Source of the DNA: a virus
DNA length: 37,575 bases
Direction: 5' to 3' (one strand)
Virus record (IMG/VR): IMGVR_UViG_3300019458_000067
Span: 1-37,575 of that record
Each line of letters begins with the position of its first letter. The first letter of the stretch is position 1. Positions 1 through 6,254 of this stretch are shown piece by piece. Position numbers and translations under genes: made by a program. The notes under the pieces are model-generated. The model was not told the DNA's origin and did not search any database. It saw only the letters and a list, made by a program, of their open reading frames with translations.

Positions 1-103
1 CCATAGACTTGCGCATCGCCAGAGACCCGCGCATTGCCAGAGACCCACGCATTGCCAGAGACCCGCGCATCGCCATAGACTTGCGCATCGCCATAGACTT
101 GCG
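1..103. repeat. Terminal direct repeat, left copy
   Basis: Bases 1-103 are identical to 37473-37575. The match begins at the first base of the window and ends at the last, as expected for the overlap left when a circular or permuted genome is assembled as a linear contig. It lies inside an 18-bp minisatellite, so a collapsed or incomplete repeat is also possible. Support for true closure: the leftward reading frame entering from 401 continues without a break into the frame at 37472 when one copy of the 103 bp is removed. A genuine packaged terminal repeat is less likely, because the terminase and particle genes are of the P22 headful type. Confidence 0.85.
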
Positions 104-247
104 TATTGCCATAGACCCACGCATTGCCATAGACCCACGCATTGCCAGAGACTTGCGCATTGTCAGAGACCCGCGCATCGCCATAGACTTGCGCATCGCC
201 AGAGACCCACGCATTGCCAGAGACCCGCGCATTGCCATAGACTTGCG
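1..247. repeat. 18-bp minisatellite, left part
   Basis: About 13 to 14 tandem units of 18 bp of the type gcgcatcgccatagactt, with substitutions at a few fixed positions (cat or agag, cgc or tgc, ctt or ccg). The unit is a multiple of three, so gain or loss of units keeps the frame. Read on the minus strand in the frame of the gene starting at 401, each unit encodes a hexapeptide A-[QRW]-V-[YS]-G-[ND]. Confidence 0.95.
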
Positions 248-401
248 TTAGATTTTTTTCACTCTCGATGTATCCGCCAAGGTCGCCAATTCGGACGCCT
301 ATTTCGGCAATCGCAACCAATGCTCGAATGCGGTAGAGCTTACGTCCAGATGGCGTTTCAACAATGTCATCCTTAACAAGTTCGTATCGCTTGGTTTTCA
401 T
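1..401 (-). CDS. Hexapeptide-repeat (beta-helix-like) protein, N-terminal part, crosses the junction
   Basis: This gene starts with ATG at 401-399, with AGGAG about 10 bases upstream, and runs off the left end of the window. After removal of the 103-bp terminal overlap it continues in frame at 37472 and stops with TGA at 37126-37124, giving a 249-residue protein. Residues 1-50 form a unique domain (MKTKRYELVKDD..., ending GDLGGYIESEKN). Residues from about 51 to 166 are roughly 19 hexapeptides of the A-x-V-[YS]-G-[ND] type. This head-plus-repeat pattern is known from many phage proteins of unknown function, and the V-x-G-[ND]-A-x register resembles left-handed parallel beta-helix hexapeptides. 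It is the first gene of the leftward replication operon. The frame is missed by a linear ORF search because it has no stop and no start inside the right-hand piece. Function is unknown. Confidence 0.85.
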   Translation of the reverse strand, partial: MKTKRYELVKDDIVETPSGRKLYRIRALVAIAEIGVRIGDLGGYIESEKNLTQVYGNARVSGNAWVSGDAQVYGDARVSDNAQVSGNAWVYGNAWVYGNTQVYGDAQVYGDARVSGNAWVSGNARVSGDAQVY

Positions 402-473
402 CTCGACCATCTCCTGTTTCCAAACGTTCTTTGCCATTCGTTTTGGTGGCTGTCAAGCCCCTTGCAATTAATT

Positions 474-502
474 ATTTTACACGGTAGGTTGCTACAAAAC
501 AA
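474..502 (-). promoter_or_regulatory. Candidate leftward promoter for the hexapeptide-repeat/replication operon
   Basis: On the minus strand, TTGTTT (502-497) is followed after 17 bases by TAAAAT (479-474). The -10 box is good and the -35 box is weak. The start would lie near 467, giving a leader of about 65 bases before the ATG at 401. The -35 box and spacer are covered by the inverted repeat at 485-506, as expected for a repressible promoter. Confidence 0.45.
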
Positions 503-506
503 CCTA
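485..506. promoter_or_regulatory. Candidate operator, TAGGTTG inverted repeat
   Basis: Perfect 7-bp arms TAGGTTG (485-491) and CAACCTA (500-506) are separated by 8 bases. The site lies between two divergent genes, immediately before the small HTH gene and over the -35 region of the leftward promoter. Binding by the 72-residue HTH product next door is an inference from position. Confidence 0.5.
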
Positions 507-516
507 TGGTGACACT

Positions 517-735
517 ATGGATGGTATTGAATTGGTGCGACGAACGCAAAATCTTGTGCGAAATCGGCCTGTTACAAAACGCTATAGAACGATTGCGCGC
601 GATTTGACAGAATACGGCGTCACTGAACAGTGGATAAAAGACTTTATGAGCGGTCGTGCTCCGAATTCCCCCGCACACCGCGTTGAGGCTCTTTATAATT
701 ATCTGTCTCCGACGCCACTTTTTCCGAAAGTGTAA
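517..735 (+). CDS. Small Cro/C1-like helix-turn-helix regulator
   Basis: A 72-residue protein. The segment at about residues 24-63 (RTIARDLTEYGVTEQWIKDF, then SGRAPNSPAHRVEALYNYLS) fits the pattern of short phage HTH proteins, in which a helix-turn-helix is followed by a G-x-x-x-x-P-x-x-x-R-v-E-x-L loop and helix. It is likely a DNA-binding regulator acting in the cytoplasm. It starts 10 bases after the TAGGTTG inverted repeat, so it may control its own gene and the divergent leftward operon, like a Cro or repressor. The next gene begins 2 bases after its stop. No clear Shine-Dalgarno precedes the ATG, although GGTGAC lies close by. Confidence 0.7.
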   Translation: MDGIELVRRTQNLVRNRPVTKRYRTIARDLTEYGVTEQWIKDFMSGRAPNSPAHRVEALYNYLSPTPLFPKV

Positions 736-737
736 GC

Positions 738-2993
738 GTGTCTTTTGAAAATATCCCCGCCGAATTGCGGACGCTAAATCAATGGTGCGTATGGAAATAC
801 GCCGCCGTGCCCGGAAAAGACAAACCGACAAAGCCGCTTTATAATCCGAGCGGCTATCTGGCGTCGTCAACAAATCCTGCGACATGGTGCAGCTATGAAC
901 AGGCCGTTGCAGCCGCTCGCGCGCTAGAAAGCGAATTTGACGGTATAGGGTTCTTTTTTTCTGAAAACGATCCTTACGCCGGAATTGACATTGACGCGAC
1001 AAACGACGCCACGCATCGCGAATTGCACAATAGAGTGTGGGCAGCTTTTCCAAGCTATACCGAACGCAGTCCGAGCGGCACTGGTTATCATATAATCGTG
1101 AAAGGCAGCTTGCCCACGGGCAAACGGCGAATGTCGGTCGAAGTCTATTCGTCAGCTCGCTATTTTACGATGACTGGCGATGTTGTTCGCGATGCACCGA
1201 TCATAGATTGCCAAGAAAATCTGGACATTCTTTGGCAGGAAATGGGAGGCAAAGTTGATCCTTACGAACAAACAGAGGACGGTGGACAACTTAGAAGCGA
1301 CGACGAAATTGTAACGCGCGCTGCATCTGCTGAAAACAAGGATAAATTTAATCGGCTGATGGAAGGCGATATTAGCGGTTATCTGTCGCAATCCGAAGCG
1401 GATCAAGCTCTGCTTAACATATTGTCGTTTTATACAGACAGCAAATCGCAAGTTGCGCGCATCTTTTTCAATTCGCCTTTAGGCCAGCGCGAAAAGGCGC
1501 ACAAGCATCCGTCATACGTTCGCAATTCAATTGCTAAATCGTTCGACCGGAAATTGCCGCCTGTTGACATGAAAGAAATAAAAGAAAAACTAGCTGAACT
1601 TGTCAAAAAGCCGCTCAAAGAAACAAAAGAATATACCAATCCCGAAACCCCTTGGCCTCCCGGTCTTGTCGGCGAAATAGCGTCTTACGTGTACGCGCAA
1701 GCGCCGAGGCAGGTTAAAGATATTGCACTTGTCGCCGGTCTGGGGCTTATGAGCGGTATTGCGGGACAGGCATTCAACGTGTCAGGTCAAGGTCTGAACA
1801 TGTATTATATGCTAATAGCTGGAACCGGGCGCGGCAAGGAAGCCATTTCGAGCGGCATTTCCAAAATCCTGAACGAAATTTCAAAGTCGCATCCACATGC
1901 TCGCGATTTCATCGGACCCGGCGATATGGCGAGCGGTCAGGGACTTTCAACATGGCTCGAATACAATAGCTGTTTTGTTAGCATCATCGGCGAGTTTGGC
2001 ATACGGTTGCAGGCAATTTGCGCGCCGAACGCGCCAAGCCACGAACAAAATCTGAAAAAAATGTTTTTGGATTTGTATCACAAATCCGGCTACGGGATGA
2101 GTTTGCAACCCAGTGCGTATTCGACAAAGCAGAAGCGCGAACATGTCATAATTCATCGCCCTGCTTTTTCAATGATCGGTGAAAGTACGCCAACGCGATT
2201 TTACGAAGCGTTGGATGAAACGCTAATTGCGGACGGTCTTATTCCGCGAATGCTTGTTGTTGAGTATGACGGCGATAGAACTTATTTGTCAGAAACGCAT
2301 ACGAATGCGGAAATACCAAAGTCCATGACAGATAAAATTGTCGAATTGGTGACACAATGCAAAAATCTAACGATGCAAGACAGGGTTGAAAATGTAAGAT
2401 TTGAGCGCGAAGCCGAAGAACTTTTGCAGCAATTTGAAGTTCGCACAACAGATTTGATTAATGCCCACAAGGGTTCAGACGTTATCGGCGAGCTTTACAA
2501 TCGAGCGCATTTGAAAGCTTTGAGGCTTGCCGGTGTCGTCGCGGTCGGCATTAATTTTTATGCTCCGACCGTTTCAAAGGAAATTGCCGAGTGGTCAATT
2601 GCTTTGGTCATGCGCGACGTTAACAATATGCTGTTTCGATTTACCAGCGGTGAAACCGCTTCTGTTCATACCGGCAAAGAAATGAAGCAGGTTGAACTTG
2701 TGCAAAAAGTCATAAGCACTTGGGTTCAGCATCCTGAACGCATAAAAGGTTATCAGGGTGATCCTGAAATGATTAAACAAGGGGCGATTGCTCTGTCGCC
2801 GCTTTTGGTTCGTTGTGGGCAAATGAAGCTATTTAAGGAGGATCGGCGGGGAACCCCTGACGCAGTGCGCGCAGCGCTCAAGGTGATCGAGGACGCGGGC
2901 GACATTTACGAACTCAAGCGCGTCGAAGTCAAGGCGCGGTTTGGTCGGACGGCGGCGGCGTATCAGATTGCCAATGTTGACAAATTCAAGTAG
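738..2993 (+). CDS. Primase-polymerase (AEP type) fused to DUF3987-like helicase/ATPase domain
   Basis: A 751-residue protein starting with GTG. Residues 1-165 look like the archaeo-eukaryotic primase-polymerase domain found in phage and plasmid replication proteins such as that of deep-sea phage NrS-1. Key signs are an N-terminal L-x-x-L-N-Q-W-x-x-W-K, GIDID with acidic residues D84 and D86, and SPSGTGYH with H118. Residues about 200-270 match a small helical linker domain (ALLNILSFY...). From residue about 304 a DUF3987-like ATPase begins (PWPPGLVGEIA) with a P-loop-like GTGRGKE at 362-368. It probably primes or synthesises phage DNA at the origin and may unwind it. It is transcribed with the upstream HTH gene. 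The overrepresented TGTGGGCA octamer could be its start sequence (see findings). Confidence 0.8.
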   Translation: MSFENIPAELRTLNQWCVWKYAAVPGKDKPTKPLYNPSGYLASSTNPATWCSYEQAVAAARALESEFDGIGFFFSENDPYAGIDIDATNDATHRELHNRVWAAFPSYTERSPSGTGYHIIVKGSLPTGKRRMSVEVYSSARYFTMTGDVVRDAPIIDCQENLDILWQEMGGKVDPYEQTEDGGQLRSDDEIVTRAASAENKDKFNRLMEGDISGYLSQSEADQALLNILSFYTDSKSQVARIFFNSPLGQREKAHKHPSYVRNSIAKSFDRKLPPVDMKEIKEKLAELVKKPLKETKEYTNPETPWPPGLVGEIASYVYAQAPRQVKDIALVAGLGLMSGIAGQAFNVSGQGLNMYYMLIAGTGRGKEAISSGISKILNEISKSHPHARDFIGPGDMASGQGLSTWLEYNSCFVSIIGEFGIRLQAICAPNAPSHEQNLKKMFLDLYHKSGYGMSLQPSAYSTKQKREHVIIHRPAFSMIGESTPTRFYEALDETLIADGLIPRMLVVEYDGDRTYLSETHTNAEIPKSMTDKIVELVTQCKNLTMQDRVENVRFEREAEELLQQFEVRTTDLINAHKGSDVIGELYNRAHLKALRLAGVVAVGINFYAPTVSKEIAEWSIALVMRDVNNMLFRFTSGETASVHTGKEMKQVELVQKVISTWVQHPERIKGYQGDPEMIKQGAIALSPLLVRCGQMKLFKEDRRGTPDAVRAALKVIEDAGDIYELKRVEVKARFGRTAAAYQIANVDKFK

Positions 2994-3023
2994 GCTTTCG
3001 CTTTCTTTTCAGGAGCATTACAA

Positions 3024-3245
3024 ATGCCGCAGAACACTCAAGAGCAAATCGACGCTTTTAACAGAGCCAAGGCCCGCGCAATGCTTGCCAACGCGAAAAA
3101 GCGCAACGCCAGCATTGCCAAAGCTCAATCGAAAGCTGCGCCGCCTTCAAAGGGCGAAGGGCGAAGTATGCTTGAAAAACTTATGAGTAAAATTCATCCG
3201 CTCGGGGCAGCGCGTAAGAAAATCATAGACAAGGTTGAAGAATAA
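3024..3245 (+). CDS. Small basic protein, unknown
   Basis: A 73-residue, Lys/Ala-rich protein (MPQNTQEQIDAFNRAKARAM...). AGGAG lies 8 bases before the ATG. It follows the primase gene by 30 bases in the same direction and probably shares its transcript. The helical, basic composition would suit a nucleic-acid-associated role, but no family is recognised. Its stop is back to back with the stop of the convergent VRR-NUC gene at 3246, with no terminator in between. Confidence 0.7.
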   Translation: MPQNTQEQIDAFNRAKARAMLANAKKRNASIAKAQSKAAPPSKGEGRSMLEKLMSKIHPLGAARKKIIDKVEE

Positions 3246-3722
3246 TCAAACTCTGGCAACATAAATATATTTTTGAATTGCTTTTGCCGCATCTTCCCAA
3301 GATCGGCAAACGACAGCTTTGTAACCGATATTGTTTGCGTAAGTTATAAACTCGTTTTGTTTTTCTGAGGTGCGACCTTTTGTCGGTTTTTTCATTTCGA
3401 TGTAAAGTCCCGCTAAAACTATAAACTCTCGCGTTGGAGAGTTGGCAACTGGCAGCGGCAAGAAAATGTCAGGAACGCCTTTTTTGACGCCTTCGGCTTT
3501 CATTCTCCCGGCTGTGATTGCGTTTCGCGCGCCGCCGTTCGGAATTGCGTGTAACCAGCAAAGTTCAGGAACCGGCCATGCTGTAACGTCGGGCGGTGTC
3601 TTGTAGCTTTCAGGGTTCCAAGCGGCCTCGAAGCCTCGCCGTTCGGCTATGGCGGCCCACGCGAACAAGGCTTTTTGATGGGCGCTTTCGCTTTCCGGTT
3701 TGGCAATTTCCCAAGGGGTCAT
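3246..3722 (-). CDS. VRR-NUC domain nuclease
   Basis: A 158-residue protein with the core motifs of the VRR-NUC branch of PD-(D/E)XK nucleases: LHAIPNGG (57-64), GVPDIF with D85, then LYIEMKK with E109 and K111, and a trailing basic/aromatic helix (SEKQNEF). Stand-alone VRR-NUC proteins of this length are common in phages and are thought to process branched or broken DNA. It is the last gene of the leftward 5088-to-3246 set, and its ATG overlaps the stop of the preceding small gene (ATGA). Assignment to the family is firm; the biological substrate is not known. Confidence 0.9.
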   Translation of the reverse strand: MTPWEIAKPESESAHQKALFAWAAIAERRGFEAAWNPESYKTPPDVTAWPVPELCWLHAIPNGGARNAITAGRMKAEGVKKGVPDIFLPLPVANSPTREFIVLAGLYIEMKKPTKGRTSEKQNEFITYANNIGYKAVVCRSWEDAAKAIQKYIYVARV

Positions 3723-3883
3723 TTTACGGCCTTTCGAACACTGCCGCTATTTTCCAATATTTTTAGCCACCACGGCGCGCTTTGCATTGGAAGAATTATT
3801 GTGCCGTCGCGTTGAAGGCGTTGCGCAGGCGTTAGCTTGACAGGTGGTTGCCAATTGTCTTGGCCGGTTCTGGTCAATCGCAT
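3719..3883 (-). CDS. Small protein, unknown (54 aa)
   Basis: Starts at the ATG at 3883, preceded by AAAGGGAG, rather than at more distant upstream codons. This gives 54 residues (MRLTRTGQDNWQPPVKLTPA...). It contains QPPVKLTPAQRLQRDG and ends SGSVRKAVK. Its start overlaps the end of the 3874-4038 gene by ten bases and its stop overlaps the VRR-NUC start as ATGA, indicating tight coupling. No family recognised. Confidence 0.65.
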   Translation of the reverse strand: MRLTRTGQDNWQPPVKLTPAQRLQRDGTIILPMQSAPWWLKILENSGSVRKAVK

Positions 3884-4038
3884 TTCGCTCCCTTTCCTAT
3901 AAAATCCGCCAATTCTAAACTTTCGAAAATCAAATCTTTGTTTCCAGCGCGGCGGCCTTCCTGAAATGTTGATAGCGCCATGTCCGCAATCTGTTGAGGG
4001 GTCCAATTGGACAACTCTTTGAATTTTGATATTGACAT
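3874..4038 (-). CDS. Small protein, unknown (54 aa)
   Basis: A 54-residue ORF (MSISKFKELSNWTPQQIADM..., ending FIGKGAKCD). It has one of the strongest ribosome-binding sites in the window, AGGAGG 8 bases before the ATG. It overlaps the next leftward gene and so belongs to the same operon. It appears mainly helical and acidic/basic mixed. No known domain. Confidence 0.7.
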   Translation of the reverse strand: MSISKFKELSNWTPQQIADMALSTFQEGRRAGNKDLIFESLELADFIGKGAKCD

Positions 4039-4077
4039 TTTCAAAACCTCCTGTTTTGAAACTCTGTCGCTAAAAAG

Positions 4078-4413
4078 TTAACAAACGGTTATTTTCGTAT
4101 CTTGCGAGGAAGGCGCAGCGAAGCGCGCCAGCATGATCCACGTGTCCGTCATTTTAGGTTCCCTTCCAGCGACGCGGCGGCTGGCTTGATCGGGGGGTAG
4201 TTCGGGCCGATGCCGCCTTTCAGCGATCAGGGCGGCGATGGTCCCCACGAAGCCGGACGCGACGGTATGGAAGCCGTCCACTTCTGCCGCATATCGGTTC
4301 AACAAGTTCGAGGCAAAGCTGGCGAACTTGACCCGGAACCAACTATTTCCATTTGGGAAATAGTTCGCCTCGAAGGGGGCGCAGCCGTTCGCGGGCCTGT
4401 GCAGACCGCTCCG
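4078..4413 (-). other. GC-rich stretch of doubtful coding status, possible insertion scar
   Basis: This stretch is visibly richer in G and C than the genes around it and reads poorly as phage coding sequence. The minus-strand frame down to TAA at 4078 is open after the stop at 4414 but lacks a convincing start: a TTG at 4305, or an ATG at 4152 with GGAAGGG upstream giving a 24-residue peptide MTDTWIMLARF.... It contains a perfect 10-bp hairpin (4341-4365). Its right edge shares 40 bp with the IS transposase. It could be the decayed remnant of a past insertion. I do not assign a gene. Confidence 0.4.
4341..4365. repeat. Perfect 10-bp hairpin
   Basis: AACTATTTCC (4341-4350), a 5-base loop, then GGAAATAGTT (4356-4365). 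It is an AT-rich palindrome inside a GC-rich stretch, 36 bp from the transposase fragment. There is no T-run on either side, so it is unlikely to be a terminator. Confidence 0.75.
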
Positions 4414-4441
4414 TCAGGCCAGCGCTTCGCCTCGAAATAGG
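4402..4441 (-). repeat. 40-bp exact copy of part of the IS1595-type transposase gene
   Basis: Bases 4402-4441 on the minus strand are identical to 7143-7182 on the plus strand, inside the transposase (about residues 23-36, YFEAKRWPDGAVC). The same peptide frame is open here in a 50-residue ORF starting at 4451. Both flanks diverge immediately. Forty identical bases cannot be chance. They point to a fragment of the same or a close element, or to template switching or gene conversion. Confidence 0.9.
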
Positions 4442-4638
4442 CGCGGTTCATCGTTTCCACTTCGGCGAGGGACTGCCGCCTGAATTTGCGACGGATTAAA
4501 AATGTGCAACCATCCGTCGTCGTGTTCAACAATGACGCGTTCTTCGCCGCGCGAAGTTTCGACGCTTCCTCGATATGTGCCGGGAAACGGATAGCCAGAA
4601 GTTTTGACAACACGGTCGCCAATATTTAATTTAGTCAT
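4414..4638 (-). CDS. Small beta-rich protein, KOW/SH3-like pattern, unknown
   Basis: A 74-residue protein starting at the ATG at 4638 (GAGGTGG upstream): MTKLNIGDRVVKTSGYPFPG, then VIVEHDDGWLHIFNPSQIQ. The IGDRVVKTSGYPFPG...LHIFNP pattern recurs in short proteins of alphaproteobacteria and their phages, and suggests a small SH3-like barrel. The last 20 or so residues (RRSGNDEPRLFRGEALA) run through the 40-bp transposase-like fragment in another frame, so the natural C-terminus has probably been replaced. Coupled to the preceding gene by ATGA overlap. Function unknown. Confidence 0.75.
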   Translation of the reverse strand: MTKLNIGDRVVKTSGYPFPGTYRGSVETSRGEERVIVEHDDGWLHIFNPSQIQAAVPRRSGNDEPRLFRGEALA

Positions 4639-4733
4639 TTCACCACCTCGCAGACGCGCTCGGCAACAAGTTCCTCGTCGATAATCGCGAAGAATGTTTC
4701 GGCGAGTTCGATACGTCGTTGGTTGGTTAGCAT
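4635..4733 (-). CDS. Tiny protein, unknown (32 aa)
   Basis: A 32-residue acidic helical ORF (MLTNQRRIELAETFFAIIDE..., ending CEVVK). GAGGA lies upstream, its start overlaps the stop of the 4727-4867 gene, and its stop overlaps the start of the next gene. The tight packing supports translation. No family recognised. Confidence 0.6.
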   Translation of the reverse strand: MLTNQRRIELAETFFAIIDEELVAERVCEVVK

Positions 4734-4867
4734 GATTTGATTTCCTCTTTCTTCTCCGAAATGAAACCGAAAGTTGCAAGGTTTTCAAGGGCGCGATCAT
4801 AGCGAGCAGCTAGTTCGGCTTCCCATGCGGCCTTGGCGTAGTCTCTAATTTCTCGCTTGCGTTCCAT
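4727..4867 (-). CDS. Tiny protein, unknown (46 aa)
   Basis: A 46-residue ORF (MERKREIRDYAKAAWEAELA..., ending EEIKSC). It is charged and almost certainly one long helix. It sits in the leftward small-gene operon and overlaps the following tiny gene. Its ribosome-binding site is weak (GATAGGA). Confidence 0.6.
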   Translation of the reverse strand: MERKREIRDYAKAAWEAELAARYDRALENLATFGFISEKKEEIKSC

Positions 4868-4893
4868 GGTGCGTCCTATCAAGTTTATTCCAG

Positions 4894-5088
4894 TTAGTCA
4901 ATCTCTATCCAGCCGTTTCCGTCGCAATCGCAACATTCGACTTCCTTCATGATCCAGCCGGACGCATCGGTAAATTCTTCGATGCCGGTTCCGTTGCAAT
5001 GTTCACATTCAATCTTTCCCGTTTGATTACCAAACGCGCGAAGCGCTTGAACCAAGTTGTGATATTTGTCATTGGTCATTTCCTGCAT
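4894..5088 (-). CDS. CxxC zinc-ribbon-like small protein (DnaJ-type Cys motif)
   Basis: A 64-residue protein with CEHCNGTGIE and CCDCDGNGW, that is, two CxxC(x)GxG knuckles like the cysteine-rich repeats of DnaJ, likely binding one zinc ion. Such mini-proteins are frequent in phage early regions; the role is unknown. It is the first gene after the promoter at 5113-5141. The ATG at 5088 is preceded by GGAAATAAGAG; a second in-frame ATG four codons later is possible. Confidence 0.7.
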   Translation of the reverse strand: MQEMTNDKYHNLVQALRAFGNQTGKIECEHCNGTGIEEFTDASGWIMKEVECCDCDGNGWIEID

Positions 5089-5112
5089 CTCTTATTTCCA
5101 ACTGATACGCAC

Positions 5113-5141
5113 GTTTTAAGCTATGCTGGAAATTATGTCAA
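5113..5141 (-). promoter_or_regulatory. Sigma70-type promoter for the 5088-to-3246 leftward operon
   Basis: On the minus strand, a perfect TTGACA (5141-5136), a 17-base spacer, then TAAAAC (5118-5113). Transcription would start near 5106, about 18 bases before the CxxC gene. Confidence 0.7.
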
Positions 5142-5231
5142 TCAGAAAATGCACAACGGCAAATTATTTTTCACGTTGCCCACATCGTTTTTGGATCAAA
5201 TCGGCGGCCATGATTTGCGTCGTTAACAGCC

Positions 5232-5507
5232 TCAGCTAATCCTCGCCACTTCGCAAATTTCAAATTCAGAATGCCAAAGCACGATAAATTTGCGGCCCAA
5301 AATTTTGCCAACCGTGCTGGCTTGCGTTCGCAAAGATGCCTGTGTTTTTTCCAATTTTGAGACAGGAACCACGAAGCTCTGTTCTACTTCCAGCGCCTCA
5401 AATGGATATTTTGAAATGCGGCGCTCGGTTTCATTTTCTGCGTTCCGCCTCGTTTTCATTCGGTCAAGCGCTTTGGGCGAACTAGGATAAATTTCGTAAC
5501 TGGACAT
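5232..5507 (-). CDS. Paralogue of the C-terminal domain of the 9161-9673 protein (DUF7303-like)
   Basis: A 91-residue protein with the signature YPFEALEVEQSFVVP followed by LRTQASTVGKILGRKFIV. The same core, FPFDALEVGDSFFV...SFASTVTAANRKY, occurs in the protein at 9161-9673, so the phage carries two diverged copies. I recall similar short phage proteins classed as DUF7303; that label is from memory and was not checked. The pattern (F-x-x-L-x-V-G-x-S-F) suggests a small beta domain followed by a helix, often seen near ssDNA-handling genes. It is served by its own promoter at 5668-5696 with a long operator-rich leader. Confidence 0.65.
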   Translation of the reverse strand: MSSYEIYPSSPKALDRMKTRRNAENETERRISKYPFEALEVEQSFVVPVSKLEKTQASLRTQASTVGKILGRKFIVLWHSEFEICEVARIS

Positions 5508-5525
5508 TAATAATATCTTTCGCTT

Positions 5526-5660
5526 GTCATTAACACCAAAAAATGTTAATTACATTGCAGTTAATGAGGCCGAAGCGGTATCATTAACAATTGCCAATGG
5601 GACCGAAACGGTATCATTAACAAGGCTAAAAAATTGTCATTAACATTGAAATGTAATTAA
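5526..5660. repeat. Cluster of TTAACA dyads and CCGnnnCGG-containing direct repeats (operator/iteron array)
   Basis: The 21-bp elements at 5570-5590 and 5603-5623 both read CCGAARCGGTATCATTAACAA and are 33 bp apart, about three helical turns. The first is the centre of a nested palindrome: TTAATGA (5561-5567), CCGAAGCGG (5570-5578), TCATTAA (5581-5587), all sharing the centre 5574. A further imperfect dyad lies at 5526-5545, and CATTAACAT-type half sites lie at 5638-5660. All lie between the leftward promoter and the 5507 gene. Confidence 0.75.
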
Positions 5661-5667
5661 CATTCGG

Positions 5668-5696
5668 TTTGTAATTTAGACTTTTCGGCTTGTCAA
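5668..5696 (-). promoter_or_regulatory. Sigma70-type promoter for the 5507-5232 gene
   Basis: On the minus strand, TTGACA (5696-5691), a 17-base spacer, TACAAA (5673-5668). Start expected near 5661. The approximately 150-base leader then contains the dyad cluster, consistent with repression. Confidence 0.6.
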
Positions 5697-5936
5697 TAAC
5701 ATTTTTTTGCCCACATTTTGGCCGCGCGGCTGGCCTTCGACGGGATTTATATAGGGCCTCGTATAAAAGGTCCGTCCGGCTAAGTCGTTGAAGTTAAATG
5801 GGAATTTGGCAAAGCTTTTATGGGTCGAAAAGTGGCATATGAATGGAATTGTTCAATGTTTTCAAATGGTTAGGTGTGTTTTATATGGATTTTTATACTT
5901 TTGCTAAAAATAGTAGATAGTTATTAATTATACAAA

Positions 5937-5973
5937 TATTATTAACACCCAAATTCTCGGGATGTTAATAATA
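5937..5973. repeat. Large inverted repeat, 11-bp perfect arms
   Basis: TATTATTAACA (5937-5947) pairs with TGTTAATAATA (5963-5973). The stem can continue inward through CCC (5948-5950) and GGG (5959-5961) with one bulged A. It shares the TTAACA half site with the 5526-5660 cluster, suggesting the same DNA-binding protein. Confidence 0.75.
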
Positions 5974-5996
5974 CGTGTGTTACTGTACTACTACAC

Positions 5997-6027
<31 letters not shown>

Positions 6028-6254
6028 ATATATAACTATAAATAAAAAGAGAATTTTTCCCTCTTTTCCGTGCCTCTCCGGGCAAAATCGGAAAACACTA
6101 ATTTTCGACCCTTTTCAGGCCCAATCTATATAAGGATTCGCGCAAACCCGCAGAAAAGGTACTGTTTCACGGGAATGTTTCACGGCCAAAATCGCACTAA
6201 AAACAACTTTTCTCGCAGAATATGCAAAAATGTGGGCAAACTGAATTTTTTCGC

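Noticed and set aside
1-250. Possible CRISPR array
   Set aside because: The units are contiguous 18-bp repeats with no spacers and no cas genes.
9-251. Plus-strand frame RIARDP/RIAIDL through the minisatellite, and two further minus-strand frames (37209-37520, 37291-37566)
   Set aside because: Open only because the 18-bp unit has no stop codon in these frames. They lack ribosome-binding sites and sensible flanking domains, whereas the third minus frame joins two recognisable unique domains.
472-1053. Minus-strand 193-residue ORF
   Set aside because: Antisense to the HTH and primase-polymerase genes, basic and Cys/Arg-rich shadow composition, no start signal.
4999-5226. 75-residue plus-strand ORF across the CxxC gene and promoter 5113-5141
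   Set aside because: Overlaps a better-supported leftward gene and its promoter; no ribosome-binding site.
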